Positions 18,881-31,396 of a stretch of 64,000 nucleotides of DNA are shown here, one piece after another. A program made the translations under genes and the position numbers. This stretch comes from Nepenthes gracilis. Taxonomy: Eukaryota > Streptophyta > Magnoliopsida > Caryophyllales > Nepenthaceae. Every line of letters starts with the position of its first letter. Position 1 is the stretch's first letter. The notes under the pieces were generated by a model. The model was not told the origin of the DNA and did no database searches. It saw nothing but the letters and a program-made list of their open reading frames with translations. The stretch is from positions 13,449,268 to 13,513,267 of the forward strand of contig BSYO01000024.1 of the NCBI GenBank assembly GCA_033239525.1. Reading direction: 5' to 3'.

Positions 18881-21717
18881 GGGTTTTTTTAAAATATAAA
18901 ACCACCTTTCCATGTCTCTTTACACTTTACTTGCCACCATTTCTCCACTATCCAGTGCGACACACCTGCCCATTGCTTCAGTCACACCCAACTTTCTTTC
19001 AGTAACAAGATTCAAAGAAATGAGAAAAATACTCACGCCATGAGTGACACACACACATGCACACTCTACAGTCAGTGGTTTTCATGCAAAGGTAGTGAAA
19101 TCTAGACTGTTCGTTCAAAATTCAATGGGTCATGCAGTAGGATACATTAAATCGTTGAGTTTTTTTGACCCGACACCTCCATCTCTCGTTCCCATTACGT
19201 GACCTGCAACTCTGTTGCCAGTTCCCTCCAGCCAGACTTCCTCTTTCCATCAATACTATTTTCCTCTCTCTTCCCCACTGGCACTGTTGCCTCTCAAGCA
19301 ACAAATGCTCCTTCTCCTTTCCACGACCAAGGCCATGGCGTTATTGGAGGAAGCCACCACCTTTGTGATGACGCCAAACATCTCCATCTCATGTGCAAAG
19401 ACTCTTGATAGCCATGACAAATCACGGAAGAAGACACAACAAAATATGTCACCAATAATTATTCCAATAATTACATATCCCATTTGATCTATAAACGAAT
19501 ATACAAACATATGTTTCATGCTGGAAACAGGTGTTTAGGATTATAATTTGATAAACTTGAAGAAAGCACGGCAAGATCACTTGGGACATTAGTACATACA
19601 GTCCATAAACAAAAGCAATATTGGACAAAAGTTTCACACCTTGAAGCAATATACAAAAGTTGCAATGGAAAACAAAAACATATTAATCGATAAAGGAAAG
19701 AATGCATGAATAAAGGTTCTTTTTCCTTTGACAAAAGAAAGAAACATTCATTTCTATGCTTAAAGAGGAAGTAACAAGGAAGGTTTGAAACTACACAATA
19801 TAGAGAGCATTTGCAAAGATTGAAGCTTTGGCAAATGATTCCATCAAAGAAATTAGGAGACTTGAATGGGGATTTATTCCTGGTCTTCCATTGTATCCTG
19901 TTAATATTACATACTTTCCTCCATTAGCTTCTTTGGTTCTTCTCTTGGTTTTTTCTGTTTTTATGGCTTAGTTGTATGTTCATTTGTATTAAAGAAACAT
20001 CTTTTGATAGGTTTTTTATGCAAACATCTTCATGAACAACAAAAAATGAAAAGGGGAGCAGGCCTGCAGGGCAGTTCAGGCAAAAATGGATACCTGTTAT
20101 TTCTTATTAGCTAGTATTCGTATAATTGTTAGTGGATTGTTCCATCTGCCTTTTGTATCCAAGCTCAAACCGGACAAAAAGATTAAAATAAAAAAAAGGT
20201 TAAATTCAGGGAACAGTTATATGTTAGAGAAAGGAAAACTTCATAAGAGAAATATTTCAAACTTCGCGGCATATGTCATAGAAGTTTGCTGGTCAGTACA
20301 CAAATGGTTAAAAACTGATGTGTGCCGAGGTGTAATGGCCGAGGTTTAAGGGACCAAAGTGCCGGAAGCGGCACTTCGGTTGTTTGCAGCAAACAAAGTA
20401 TTTGCAGAGGGAAGAAGGAGTTCGAGAGAGGGAGCAGGGGAGAAGAAAATCTGACTGAGAGGGAAGAGAATTAAGACAGGAAAGAGTAGAATTATTCTTC
20501 CTTACCATTGCTGCTCCGCAACTATGCCATTTTAAGGACTCAGAACCGGCATGAACAAAGAGAGTAGTAAAACACGTGGATAATCAAATCACATGGAATG
20601 TAGGAAACCAACTAACCAAAACAAAAAACAGAATTCTGCATGTGTGGGTGTATTACAACAACAGTGCAAAAATTAATAAAAATTCCTAAATTTGGAGGGA
20701 AGTCAGATTTGGCGGGAGCTGCGACGGGGTCCTGCTGAGCAAGGAGAATCTGCAATGGAGGTGGCTTCTGGATCAGTGGACTCATCCTTTATCGGCTGTG
20801 CTATTGGGCCCGGAGTGATAAGGCCCGTAACAAAAACCTAAAAGATTTGTAAAATGATGAAAAAGACTCCTAGAAAATGGAAAGGATGCTGCACTGACGT
20901 GAGATAATCCTAAGATAGCACATGAAAAGGAAAGGCAGGTTAGGTAATTGCACCACGTAAGAAAGACACATATCTATGCTTTGTAAATGTGAATCATCGT
21001 TCTGAAATGGGTGTTGATTGCACAGAACGTAATAAAATTGGAGAAGATTCCACAATGTAAATGAAGCTGCTGAAACAAAATGAAAATTAGGGCAGCTTCC
21101 AAATTTAAGATGGGAGTCTTAGCATATCAAATTTAAAGGAAAGATTCAGTAAATGCATCAATTTAGCGATGCTTTTAGAAAGATGATTATGAAGATCTGA
21201 TACCTTGATTTATCATTTCGGAAGGAGTTCATGAGCTAAAAGATATAAATGGATTCAAATCTAAAGGCTACAACTCACTTGGTCTCCTTTATGCAGTGTA
21301 AATAAAACATGTCTGTTCGGAAACAATTGGGAAGTGGAAGGTTTCACTTGTCAAAGAAGTAAATTCAAAAATGCAGATGCTAAAAGCACATCATCTATAT
21401 GCAAAATTATTTACAATGGGTAAAATGTGAAAACAACCAAAAATATCTTTTGAGTTTTTTATACATCGTGGCCTCCTGACCCCTTCAGTCAGTTCAATAA
21501 TCGAAATGATTAAGTAATGCAGACAAAGGATTTAAGACAAATACCATAATAATATAATATAATAATTATCTCATATGACGTGACATATATTTATTAATTT
21601 ATTAAAGTAATTAAAAGTTACTATCTTATAAGGTTTTTATTATGTTTAATTAGAAAAATTATTTTATTAATTAATCTAATCTTTAATGAAAAAAAAGTCA
21701 TTTATAAAACCACCTTT
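18881..21717. repeat. Tandem segmental duplication, copy A (2,837 bp)
   Basis: Copy A starts GGGTTTTTTTAAAATATAAA and runs directly into copy B, which starts GGGTTTTTTTAAAGTATAAA at 21,718. The copies are colinear throughout and look about 95% identical by eye. ORFs in the unit are short. The best one is a 135-bp open segment on the minus strand (20,703-20,837) that follows an acceptor-like TTTTAG, but its changes between copies are mostly amino-acid-changing. Another open stretch on the plus strand begins near 18,912 but is closed by a stop in copy A that is absent from copy B. I do not assign a gene. Confidence 0.9.
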
Positions 21718-24700
21718 GGGTTTTTTTAAAGTATAAAACCACCTTTCCATGTCTCCTTACACTTTACTTGCCGCCATTTCTCCACTATCCAGTGCGACAC
21801 TCCTGCCCATTGCTTCAATCACACCCAACTTTCTTTCAGTTACAAGATTCAAAGAAATGAGAAAAATACTCACGCCAGGAGTGACACACACACATGCACA
21901 CTCTACAGTCAGTGGTTTTCATGCAAAGGTAGTGAAATCTAGACTGTTCGTTCAAAATTCAATGGGTCGTGCAGTAGGATACATTAAATCGTTGAGTTTT
22001 TTTGACCCGACACCCCCATCTCTCGTTCCCATTACGTGACCTGCAACTCTGTTACCAGTTCCCTCCAGCCAGACTTTCCCTTTCCATCAACACTATTTTC
22101 CTCTCTCTTCCCCACTGGCACTGTTGCCTCTCAAGCAACAAATGCTCCTTCTCCTTTCCACGACCAAGGCCATGGCGTTATTGGAGGAAGCCACCACCTT
22201 TGTGATGACGCCAAACATCTCCATCTCATGTGCATCGACTCTTGATAGCCATGACAAATCACGGGAGAAGACACAACAAAAAATGTCACTAATAATTATT
22301 CCAATAATTACATATCCCATTTGATCTATAAACGAATATGCAAGCATATGTTTTATACTGGTAACAGGTGTTTAGGATTATAATTTGATAAACTTGAAGA
22401 AAGCACGGCAAGATCAATTGGGACATTAGTACATAATGTCCATAAACAAAAGCAATACTGGACAAAAGTGTCACACCTTGAAGCAATATACAAAAGTTGC
22501 AGTGGAAAACTAAAACATATTAATCGATAAAGGAAAAAATGCATGAATAAAGGTTCTTTTTCCTTTGACAAAAGAAAGAAACATTCATTTCTATGCTTAA
22601 AGAGGAAGTAACAAGGAAAGTTTGAAACTGCACAATATAGAGAGCATTTGCAGAGATTGAAGCTTTGACAAATGATTCCATCAAAGAAATTAGGAGACTT
22701 GAATGGGGATTTATTCCCGGTCTTCCATTGTGTCCTGTTAATATTACATACTTTCCTCCATTAGCTTCTTTGGTTCTTCTCTTGGTTTTTTCTGTTTTTA
22801 TGGCTTAGTTGTATGTTCATTTGTATTAAAGAAACATCTTTTGATAGGTTTTTTATGCAAACATCTTCATAAACAATAAAAAATGAAAAGGGGAGCAGGC
22901 CTCCAGGGCAGTTCAGGCAGAAAGGGATACCTGTTATTTCTTATTAGCTAGTATTCGTACAATTGTTAGTGAATTGTTCCATCTGCCTTTTGTATCCAAG
23001 TTCAAACCGGACAAAAAGATTAAAATAAAAAAGATTAAATTCCAGGGAACAGTTGTATATTAGAGAAAGGAGGACTTCATAAGAGAAATATTTCAAACTT
23101 GGTGGCATATGTCATAGAAGTACACAAATGGTTAAAAACTGATGTGTGCCGAGGTGTAATGGCCGAGGTTTAAGGGACCAAGGTGCTGGAAGCGACACTT
23201 CGGTCGTTTGCAGCAAACAAAGTATTTGCAGAGGGAAGAAGGAGTTCGAGAGAGGGAGCAAGGGAGAAGGAAATCTGACTGAGAGGGAAGAGAATTAAGA
23301 CAGGAAAGAGTAGAATTATTCTTCCTTATAATTGCTGCACTGCAATTTTGTCCTTTTAAGGACTCAGAACCGGCATGAACAAAGGGAGTAGCAGAACACG
23401 TGGATAACCGAATCACGTGGAATGCAGGAAACCAACTAACCAAAATAAAAAACAGAATTCTGCATGTGTGGGTGTATTACAACAGCAATGCAAAAATTAA
23501 TAAAAATTCCTAAATTTGGAGGGAAGTCAAATTTGGCGGGAGCTGCAACGATGTCCTACTGAGCAAGGAGAATCTGCAGTGGAGGTGGCTTCTGGATCAG
23601 TGGACTCAGCTTTTATCGGCTGTGCTATTGGGCCCGGAGTGATAAGGCCCGTAACAGAAACCTAAAAGATTTGAAAAATGATGAAAAAGACTCCTAGAAA
23701 ATGGAAAGGATGCTGCACTGACGTGGGATAATCCTAAGATACCACATGAAAAGGAAAGGCAGGTTAAGTAATTGCACCACGTAAGTAAGACACATATCTA
23801 TGCTTTGTAAATGTGAATCATCGTTCTGAAATGGGTATTGATTACACAGAACATAATAAAATTGGAGAAGATTCCACAATGTAAATGAAGCTGCAGAAAC
23901 AAAATGAAAATTAGAGCAGCTTCCAAATTTAAGATGGGAGTCTTAGCATATCAAATTTAAAGGAAAGATTCAGTAAATGCATCAATTTAGCGATGCTTTT
24001 AGAAAGATGATTATGAAGATCTGATACCTTGATTTATCATTTCGGAAGGAGTTAATGAGCTATGAGATATAAATGGATTCAAATCTAAAGGCTACAACTC
24101 ACTTGGTCTCTTTTATGCAGTGTAAACAAAACATGTCTACTCCGAAACAATTGGGAAGTGGAAGGTTTTGTTGGGTTATGGGTCACTCCCGTGTGGGCCC
24201 ATACCCACTTGATATGGCGGATGGAGGTAAATATTCTCACCGCATGAGGAAGGCTTGAATTACATGCCTTTGTTAGGCGCGATTAAAACCTTTCCAGTAA
24301 ACCCCGCTCGCGGTATCCCCGAATGTTGCTTGAGCCCAAATTCCAGTGGCATGGTGCTCGTTGTACGCCCGAATGGCGCTCGAGCGCGGGCTGCACCGAC
24401 AAAGGCACAGAGCGCACCTATTATATAAAATGCAATCATTTTTGCTTTTTAGACACATCAATCGATTTTAAAAATAGTCCAGAGAAGAAAAAGAGAAAAG
24501 AGAGAGGAGAAGGAAAAGAGGAAGATTAGATTTTTCTTTTAAAGTTTTCAATCAAGTTTCGAGCCTCCGATAATCACATACACGAAGTTCTTTGGTGCTA
24601 AGAAGAACATAACCTCATCGCCATTTTTATCTCTACTACTTGCTCTTTATATTTCTTAGACGGCTGTGCAAAGCAAATTGATATTGATTCTTGTGATTTG

Positions 24701-25259
24701 GAATTTGTATATGTCGATCAATGGTATCTGTTAATAAAAATTTGGACTCTGTGCCCCATGGTTTTTCTTCCTAATTTCATAGGGAGTTTTCCACGTAAAA
24801 ATCGTGCCTTTACTTTTTGTGGTTGCTTATTGTGTGCATGCTATCATCTATTTCATATTTTCTCACGGTTTAAATAAGTGATTGATTCTAACAAGTTTCA
24901 CTTGTCAAAGAAGTAAATTAAAAAATGCATATGCTAAAAGCACATCATCTATATGCAAAATTATTTACAATGGGTAAAATGTGAAAACAACCAAAAATAT
25001 CTTTTGAGTTTCTTACACATCATGACCTCCTGAGCCCTTCAGTCAGTTCAATAATTGAAATGATTAAGTAATGCAGACAAAAATTTAAGACAAATACCAT
25101 AATAATATAATATAATAATTATTCCACATGACGTGATATATATTTATTAATTTATTAAGGTGATTAAAAGTTACGATCCTATAAGATTTTATTATATTTT
25201 ATTAGAGAAATTATTTCATTAATTAACCTAATCTTTAATGGAAAGAATGTCATTTATAT
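21718..25259. repeat. Tandem segmental duplication, copy B, interrupted by a solo LTR
   Basis: Direct repeat of 18,881-21,717. Without the 725-bp insertion at 24,169-24,893 it is about 2,817 bp, so it matches copy A nearly end to end, with scattered substitutions and small indels (for example a 12-bp loss near 23,120). Homology stops after GTCATTTATA near 25,259. The plus-strand open stretch at 21,749-22,039 (96 codons, S/T-rich start) stays open here. No family was recognised. Confidence 0.9.
24169..24893 (+). mobile_element. Solo LTR, copia-like, inserted into duplication copy B
   Basis: The insertion runs from TGTTGGG to TTCTAACA, the short inverted TGTTRG...CYAACA ends usual for copia LTRs. 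Copy A has the uninterrupted site (GAAGGTTTCACTTG at about 21,340), so the empty allele is visible in the same window. GTTT is repeated on both sides as the remnant target duplication. A TATA-like TATTATATAAAATG at about 24,419 fits an LTR promoter and sets the plus orientation. No internal region remains. Confidence 0.85.
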
Positions 25260-25319
25260 AATTAATTTATCGGTATTTTTTCTACCATATAAAAAATATA
25301 ATAAACAATCATTTGTTGT

Positions 25320-26480
25320 GGATACATGTTAGATACTTTTCTAGATAAGGTTAAACGGTTTGAATGAATTTGAGTTAATGGAGGTTTCCAACTCTCCATG
25401 AATGGTATTTAAAAAGCCGTATTCTAGAAAATTATAGAGTACAAGGACTCTATGTAGTTAGACTCTCCTTTGCTTTCCCCCCATGCAGTTAGAGCAAGTC
25501 TTCAATCCGTCCTCGTTTATTTCTAGGATAAGATCCTTCCTAGCTAGCGCATTTCGAGAAGGGACACACAGTAGCCCACTGGACCCACCATGGACATATC
25601 AGGCCCCGGCTACAAACCGGCCTAGACATGGGGGCTAGTATTGGGTCTAATATTGATAAGGTCCAAGGACCGCAATGCCCAATCCAAGCAATGTCAGCCC
25701 ACGCGTACTGGCAAAGCCCAAGGCCCTCAATGGCCTATGTGGCAACCTAGGAGCCGCGACCAATCAGCGGCCCCTGTAACTCATTAATGCGGCTGCAAGT
25801 GGCAGGCGTCAACACAGGAAAAGCGATCCAATAAGATGAGAGTCAACGCTGCCAAGCTGTGGCTCACGCTGCTCCCTGCAACTGTCCACCTAATCCTTGC
25901 GTGAGGGGCAAACCAAGCATGGTTAGCGAAGCACGACAATCTCCTCGCCATCGCTAGGTAACAACTGACACCGCTGGTTGCCGCTAGCGATCAGCTATTG
26001 ATGAATTTCCTTTTTCCAACTACCGGAGGATTCTCACACCCAAAGCTCCTTACCATGAAGCCTATAGATTTCCTCTCCTTCTACAGGAGAAAGGATCCTA
26101 AAACTAATCCCCTGAATTCTGAGAACAGTTCGAACTCTAGACATCGAGGCATATGCTCCTTGAGCTCCCACTCTCAAAGCCTCTCTCGAGTATCCCTAGT
26201 GAGCCACTCATTGTAGTGCAACTTAGGAGCCAAGCCTCCCATAACAGCTCATTGAGTTCTGCACTCTTACATTCACACACTCCCACCGCTACTACGCATT
26301 CATCTGTGCACCTCTAAGCATTCACCTCTTTCTGTTTATTGTAAAAAGTTACTGACTTAAGTATCGAAGTATTTTCGGTTGGAGACATTTTACTGATTTC
26401 TGACCACTTATTTGTAATTTGTATTATATAAGTTCTAACTTATTAGCGACGGAGACTGGACCCGCTTAAAATTTGACCCG
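25320..26480 (+). mobile_element. Probable decayed gypsy-type LTR relic
   Basis: A GC-richer island (about 25,480-26,460) in AT-rich DNA. Near 26,350 it carries TTACTGACTTAAGTATCGAA, which resembles the ACTGACTTGAGCGTCGGAG phrase of plant gypsy LTR U5 regions. There are no clear TG/CA ends or target duplication, so the limits are approximate. The ORF at 25,998-26,216 is probably incidental. Confidence 0.4.
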
Positions 26481-26862
26481 GACGAAAAATCCGAAAGCTT
26501 TCTAATTCGTATAATAATTAAAGATCCAAAATACAATAATTATAATTATTTATTAAAATATATAATAAAGACTATAAAAATAAATTTTTTAAATTTACAC
26601 AGTCCCACGCGACAAGGATGGTCAGGTCCCATCAACCGGTGCCGTCTCTCTCCCTCCATCTCCTCTCCGGCGGAAATTCTAAGGAAAAGTCTCTCTTGGC
26701 AAACAGATTTGTTCAATTATTTTTTAATTTTTTATATTGAAAAAATACAAATTTTAAAAATAGGAGTCTATTTTTCAATCTATGATTAAATAATTATTTA
26801 TTATACAAATATTATCTCTGTCTTGTACGAAAAGTAAACTGTAAAATGATTCTTTACGACAG

Positions 26863-26997
26863 TTGAGTACCATTTTCTCCTTCCCAAATCACACGGAGAT
26901 ACCATCTCCAACGTTTTCCTCATTTCTCTCCCTCTCTCACTCTCGGCTCCAGCATATCCGTTTCCCTACCTTCTATTCAACCAGTCTGCAAAAGAAG
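26863..26997 (+). promoter_or_regulatory. Probable 5' noncoding exon of the DGD2 gene
   Basis: A CT-rich leader-like stretch ends at a donor-like AAAGAAG|GTACAA (last exonic base 26,997). A strong acceptor, CACTGTCCTGCAG, lies 5' of 31,183, in the leader of the DGD2 coding exon. The two could be joined over a 4.2-kb 5'UTR intron. Inferred from base composition and splice signals only. The exon start is unknown. Confidence 0.4.
26952..26959. promoter_or_regulatory. Candidate P1BS (PHR1-binding) site GCATATCC
   Basis: Matches the phosphate-starvation element GNATATNC. Other matches lie at 26,149-26,156 (GCATATGC) and 27,253-27,260 (GAATATAC). DGD2 genes are known to be induced by phosphate starvation. 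The motif is short and chance matches are expected about once per 4 kb. Confidence 0.3.
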
Positions 26998-27649
26998 GTA
27001 CAATCTTTCACCGTTCTCTATTTATCTCACAAAACTGTAGTTTCATGCTTGTAGGATCGTTTACTTGCTTAGATTCGGCGAGAACTAAACGAAAAGTTGA
27101 TCAGAATTGCAATTGGAGCTGTGTATTTAAAACCATTCGGCTATGCTTGGTTTCCTCTTTCGATATGTACAACAGAGTAAAGAGTGAAAAATTGATTATT
27201 TCTGCACCTGTTATATTTGGTTTATACAGACAAAATCTATGAAGTCAAACCTGAATATACTTATGAGAATCTTTAGTTATATTTTTATCCAGTTATAATT
27301 AAATCGTTTGCATGTCAAAACAGTTAGACATGTGGGACTCAAGATAAAATTTAGATTTCTATCGTTTTACATTCAGTAAATCAAACCACGTACATTTAGG
27401 GTTTTTGTTACTGATTTTGAAGAGGCCTTCCGTGGAAAGCAACCATTTTTGGGGTGTTTTTTAAAAACTTCTAAATTAAAACTGGTTAAAAAAACCACTG
27501 AACAACTTATAGACAATCGACTGAAACTTTTTGAAAAATATCCAAATTGTAGCTTTTTCTTAAACCTGTTTCAAAAACTGTCAAATAGGCCGTTAATATG
27601 TTTCTGTAGTTTCACTTCACACAATTTTATAAGGTTTAACTTCTCCTAT

Positions 27650-28579
27650 TGGGATTCAGCCAAAATAAGTACGGCCCGACGTAACGGAACAAATTTGAAC
27701 CTCAAGTCAAATGCCAACCATTATACTTGTGAGTATAAAGAATGTATTAATACATAATGTTTTAATGTGAATAACCCTTTCCAATCAAAGAAAAAAATTA
27801 TAGGACAAACACTAAATAAATTTACTATAATAATAGTATCAATTATAAATAACCCATCTCCAAAATTCCTCCATTACAAACCCAAGTAAAAAATGGTTGA
27901 ATACTAACCCCCTCAATACGCTTAATAACTCATAAGAGAAAATATATCAAAAAATAAGAGTAACTAAATGATAATAAGTCATAGAAATCAACACCAGAAC
28001 ATCGTATATGATCTTAGTGGAAAATGGAACTCAAATCAGACTTTAATTGGATGTCGAACCACTTCATCTTATCTTTTTTTCTCTTATCTCTCTTTGTGCA
28101 GTGCTCATTGCTTGATAAAATAATTTCAAATACCCTAAAATCACATAAGAGGCGCGACTTTATATTAGAAGTTGCGCACGAGCACCGATTTAGCACTTAT
28201 CAAGCATGACTTCCCTAGACAAATAGCGCATGATTACCCTTCAAGTGTGCATCGAATGTGACCTTTCTATACAAATCACGCACGTGCTTTCCTCATGTGC
28301 ACATCTAGTGCAGCCTTCCTAGACGAACTACAACATGCGCTCCCTAGGTGCCCATAATGCGCCATTCTGTTGAACTTTCAATTCATTCTCAGCCGACACT
28401 CGTATGAATATCACGTGACCCTTCATCATCCATTGCCACTCAGACAACTCTCAACCGACCTTGTACAAATATCGTAAGACCCTTAACATTTTTGCCCAAG
28501 CGTGCCACGCGTAAATATTACATTCCCTCCAAATGACTATTCATTTGTTGTGTCACCTACAAGGGATTGGAATTCAACA
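27650..28579 (-). repeat. 3' LTR of the copia element
   Basis: The left direct repeat of the element (3' LTR in element orientation). It starts TGGGATTCAGCC and ends ATTCAACA, next to the purine tract. It aligns along its whole length with 30,119-31,043. Confidence 0.8.
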
Positions 28580-30118
28580 AACTTCCTCTCATGACCTTGT
28601 AAGGGATTATTCGTTTTTACCGACGACTGTCATCTCTTACCCTTTGGCAACTTTTCATCCAAAGGGATCCCAGTGTCGGTTTTCGCAAGCTTGAATGATA
28701 CTCTCCTCCTCTTCATTGAACCTAGAGTATTTCCACTCCTTTTCAACTTCTTCTCAATGGCAGAGTTGCTCCCCTTGCACTCTTCCTCGATCTCCTCTTC
28801 CCGCCACCCTGACCAATACTCTTGTTGATTATCTTGACATTGCCTTGACCATCGAATCCTCCATCAAATACCAACTTGAACACTTGCTTCCCCTTGCCAC
28901 AATTGTGGCGCCTCTAGCAAGTTTTCGCTAGCCTTTACTGAATGCCATGTAAAAGCTTTCTTTGTCAAATTTTTCGATTAGAATCACATTTAACTATAAA
29001 TCCGAGGCAGGTTGCACACCCTTCAATATGAGTTTCATTCCATTACTTTTCCGCAAGCTTAAATCCCCAATAGTATCGATGAGTCATTGTTACCCATCTT
29101 TAATAACCTGTAGTCATTGTGTATATAGGTAGTGAATAGAGACTTCCTTGTATATGGTGTGAGGAACAGCTATTTATCACCCAACTTATCTCCTGGCTCG
29201 TAAAGATACGTGTCTTTCCCACGTAGACAACACGGTCTATGCAAGAAGCGATAGAGGCCCGATCATTTCTTTCATAATCCCTCATCTCTTAACGTTCATC
29301 ACCGCCCTTATTCCCTTGCTTGCTTTTGAAGCAATTCCACTTTATGTGGCCTCTCTTGTCATAATAGAAGCACTTCATATCCTGAAATTTGAATCAACTA
29401 TTACTCCTCTCTAATTTACTGCCCCAATCCCCCAATCACCCCCATCCCCAACTGCCAATGGATACCAAGAGACTCGGCTCCTGCAAAACCTCAACGCTTC
29501 CTTTCTACCTAAACTCATTTATAAGTAAGGAAGTGATGATCCATCAAGGCTGAGAGTGTCATTCCCAAATAGTAGCGTTGTGACAATATAATCATACAAG
29601 GACGGTAAAGAAGCCAATAACACCAACGCCTTATCCTTCTCATTGATTTTCTCATCAAGTGTCGACATTTATATCAAAATTCAGTTAAACTCGTCTAAGT
29701 ACTTTTTAAGACTTCCTCCTTCTGACAATTGAAAGTTATAGAATTTCTTCTTCACATGTAACCATATTGTCAAGGATTTGAATTTGTTATTGTCTCTTAA
29801 GTTTCATCTAAATTTTCGCTAGATCCAACGAGCCTATAACTTGAAGAGTATTATTCGCAAAATACAACTTGATCGTCCAATTAGTAGAATCTCTCATATC
29901 TTGCTACTCATTCTTCATCTTCTCTGACTTTTCCTCCTTATTTCGAAATGTTTTTATCATTCCTTCTCAGGTTAAAATATTCCTCACTATTTCTTACCAA
30001 AAAATGAAATTATTTTGCTCATTAAATTGCTCAACAAAGTATGACAAGCGCCTTGGCATTGATGCCATCAAATTCTATTTTTGCAACCTCGAAAAATCTA
30101 CTTTCTGATACCACTTGT

Positions 30119-31043
30119 TGAAATTTGACCAAAACATGTACAACCTAGCGCAGCAGAATAAATTTAAAATCCCCATCAAATGTCAACCACCAAACTTGTG
30201 AATATAAGAAATACAACAATGTATAATATTTTAACAAAGAAAACCCTTCTTAACTAAAAAAAATTACGGAATAAATTTCAAACAAATTCACTATAATGAT
30301 AATGCTAGTTACAAATAATCCCTTCCAAAATCCATTTACTACAAATCCGAGTAAAGAATGATTGAATACCAATTCTCTCAATATACTTAGTAACCCACAA
30401 GAGAAACTATTTCGAGGAATAAAAGTAATCAAATAGTAATATGTTCTAAAAATCAACATTAGAACAATATACCCGATCTTGGCGAAGAATGGAACTCAAC
30501 TTGGATCTCAATTTGATGCCGAATCTTTTCCTTTTGCTCTCTTTCGGTCTCTCTATATAGCGCTCCTTGTATGAGAAAATAATTTTGTATACTCTAAAAT
30601 TATGTTAGACGTGACTTTATATCAGAAGTGACGTACGAGCGCCAATCAAGCGCATATTAAGTGCGGCTTCCCTGGGAAAATGGTGCACGAGCGCCCTTTA
30701 AGAGCGACCTTTCAAGAAAAACCACACACGTGCTTCTCTCTTGCGCACATTTGGTGCGACCTTCCGACGAACCATGCATGTGCGCTCTTTAGACGTCCAT
30801 CATGCACCATTCTGTTAACTTTCAATCGATTTTCGATTGACCCTTGCACAAATATCACGCGACCCTTTAACATTTTTTGTCACTTGGATAACTTTTGACC
30901 GATCATCGGTCTACCTCGCATGAATATTATGCGACCCTTGCTTGACATATTCACCCAAGTGTGTGACACGTGAACATTACGTGTCCTTTTGATAACTATC
31001 TATTTGTTGTAGCACTCACAAGAAAATGATCCAAAACCCAACA
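30119..31043 (-). repeat. 5' LTR of the copia element
   Basis: The right direct repeat (5' LTR in element orientation). It starts TGAAATTTGACC and ends AACCCAACA. The primer-binding site lies immediately inside it. Confidence 0.8.
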
Positions 31044-31182
31044 CCTCCAACCCGACCATGCATTCCTAACTGTTTCATGTACTAGACTGATTTGATTTAA
31101 GGCACAAGCAATTTAATTGTATATTAAGGAATATGTTATTAAGATCAAGGAATAATTTATATGCTCTTTCACTGTCCTGCAG

Positions 31183-31396
31183 GCATGTGTGCATTACTCT
31201 CATTTCAACTGGTTTATATCATCAATTCTGCGAGCTCTAAACTATGTGTCCAATTCCTTTTCTATTTGCTATAGCGGTTGAGCACAGCTGATTGCGGTTC
31301 TTGACAATGTGGCTCTGAAAATTGTCAAAATGAGACCAACTTCACTTAGGATGCATTGAAGATTACTTGGGTTTAGTTGTCACACCTGGTGCATGT
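31183..31396 (+). promoter_or_regulatory. 5'UTR segment before the DGD2 start codon
   Basis: Begins after the acceptor GTCCTGCAG and runs to the ATG at 31,397. It has several upstream ATGs that open only very short frames. This segment and the CT-rich exon near 26.9 kb probably form the leader. Confidence 0.4.

Larger units (their letters stand above)
27650..31043 (-). mobile_element. Non-autonomous Ty1/copia LTR retrotransposon, degenerate
   Basis: Two direct LTRs, 27,650-28,579 and 30,119-31,043 (930 and 925 bp), clearly diverged, enclose about 1.54 kb. Orientation is minus. The primer-binding site TGGTATCAGA (complement of 30,104-30,113, initiator-Met tRNA type) adjoins the right LTR. A purine tract GAGAGGAAG adjoins the left one. 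On the minus strand the interior shows a copia gag remnant at about 29,760-29,520 (GGSLKKYLDEFN, LLASLPSLYDY). A zinc knuckle at 29,378-29,331 has its second Cys replaced (CFYYDKRGHIKWNC). A protease start at about 29,260-29,180 has active-site DSG changed to NSC. Several stops are present. Integrase, RT and RNase H are absent. Flanks CCTAT/CCTCC may be a decayed target duplication. It sits in the probable 5'UTR intron of DGD2. Confidence 0.85.

Noticed and set aside
20703..20837. Minus-strand 44-codon open segment after an acceptor-like TTTTAG, present at the same length in both duplication copies (also 23,527-23,661), possibly a terminal exon.
   Set aside because: The copies differ at about eight bases, and these change six of 44 codons, so there is no sign of coding constraint. 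No upstream exon or family match was found.
31367..31396. In-frame extension of the DGD2 first exon upstream of 31,397.
   Set aside because: It would start with TTG, not ATG. The ATG at 31,397 gives the DGD2-like N-terminus.
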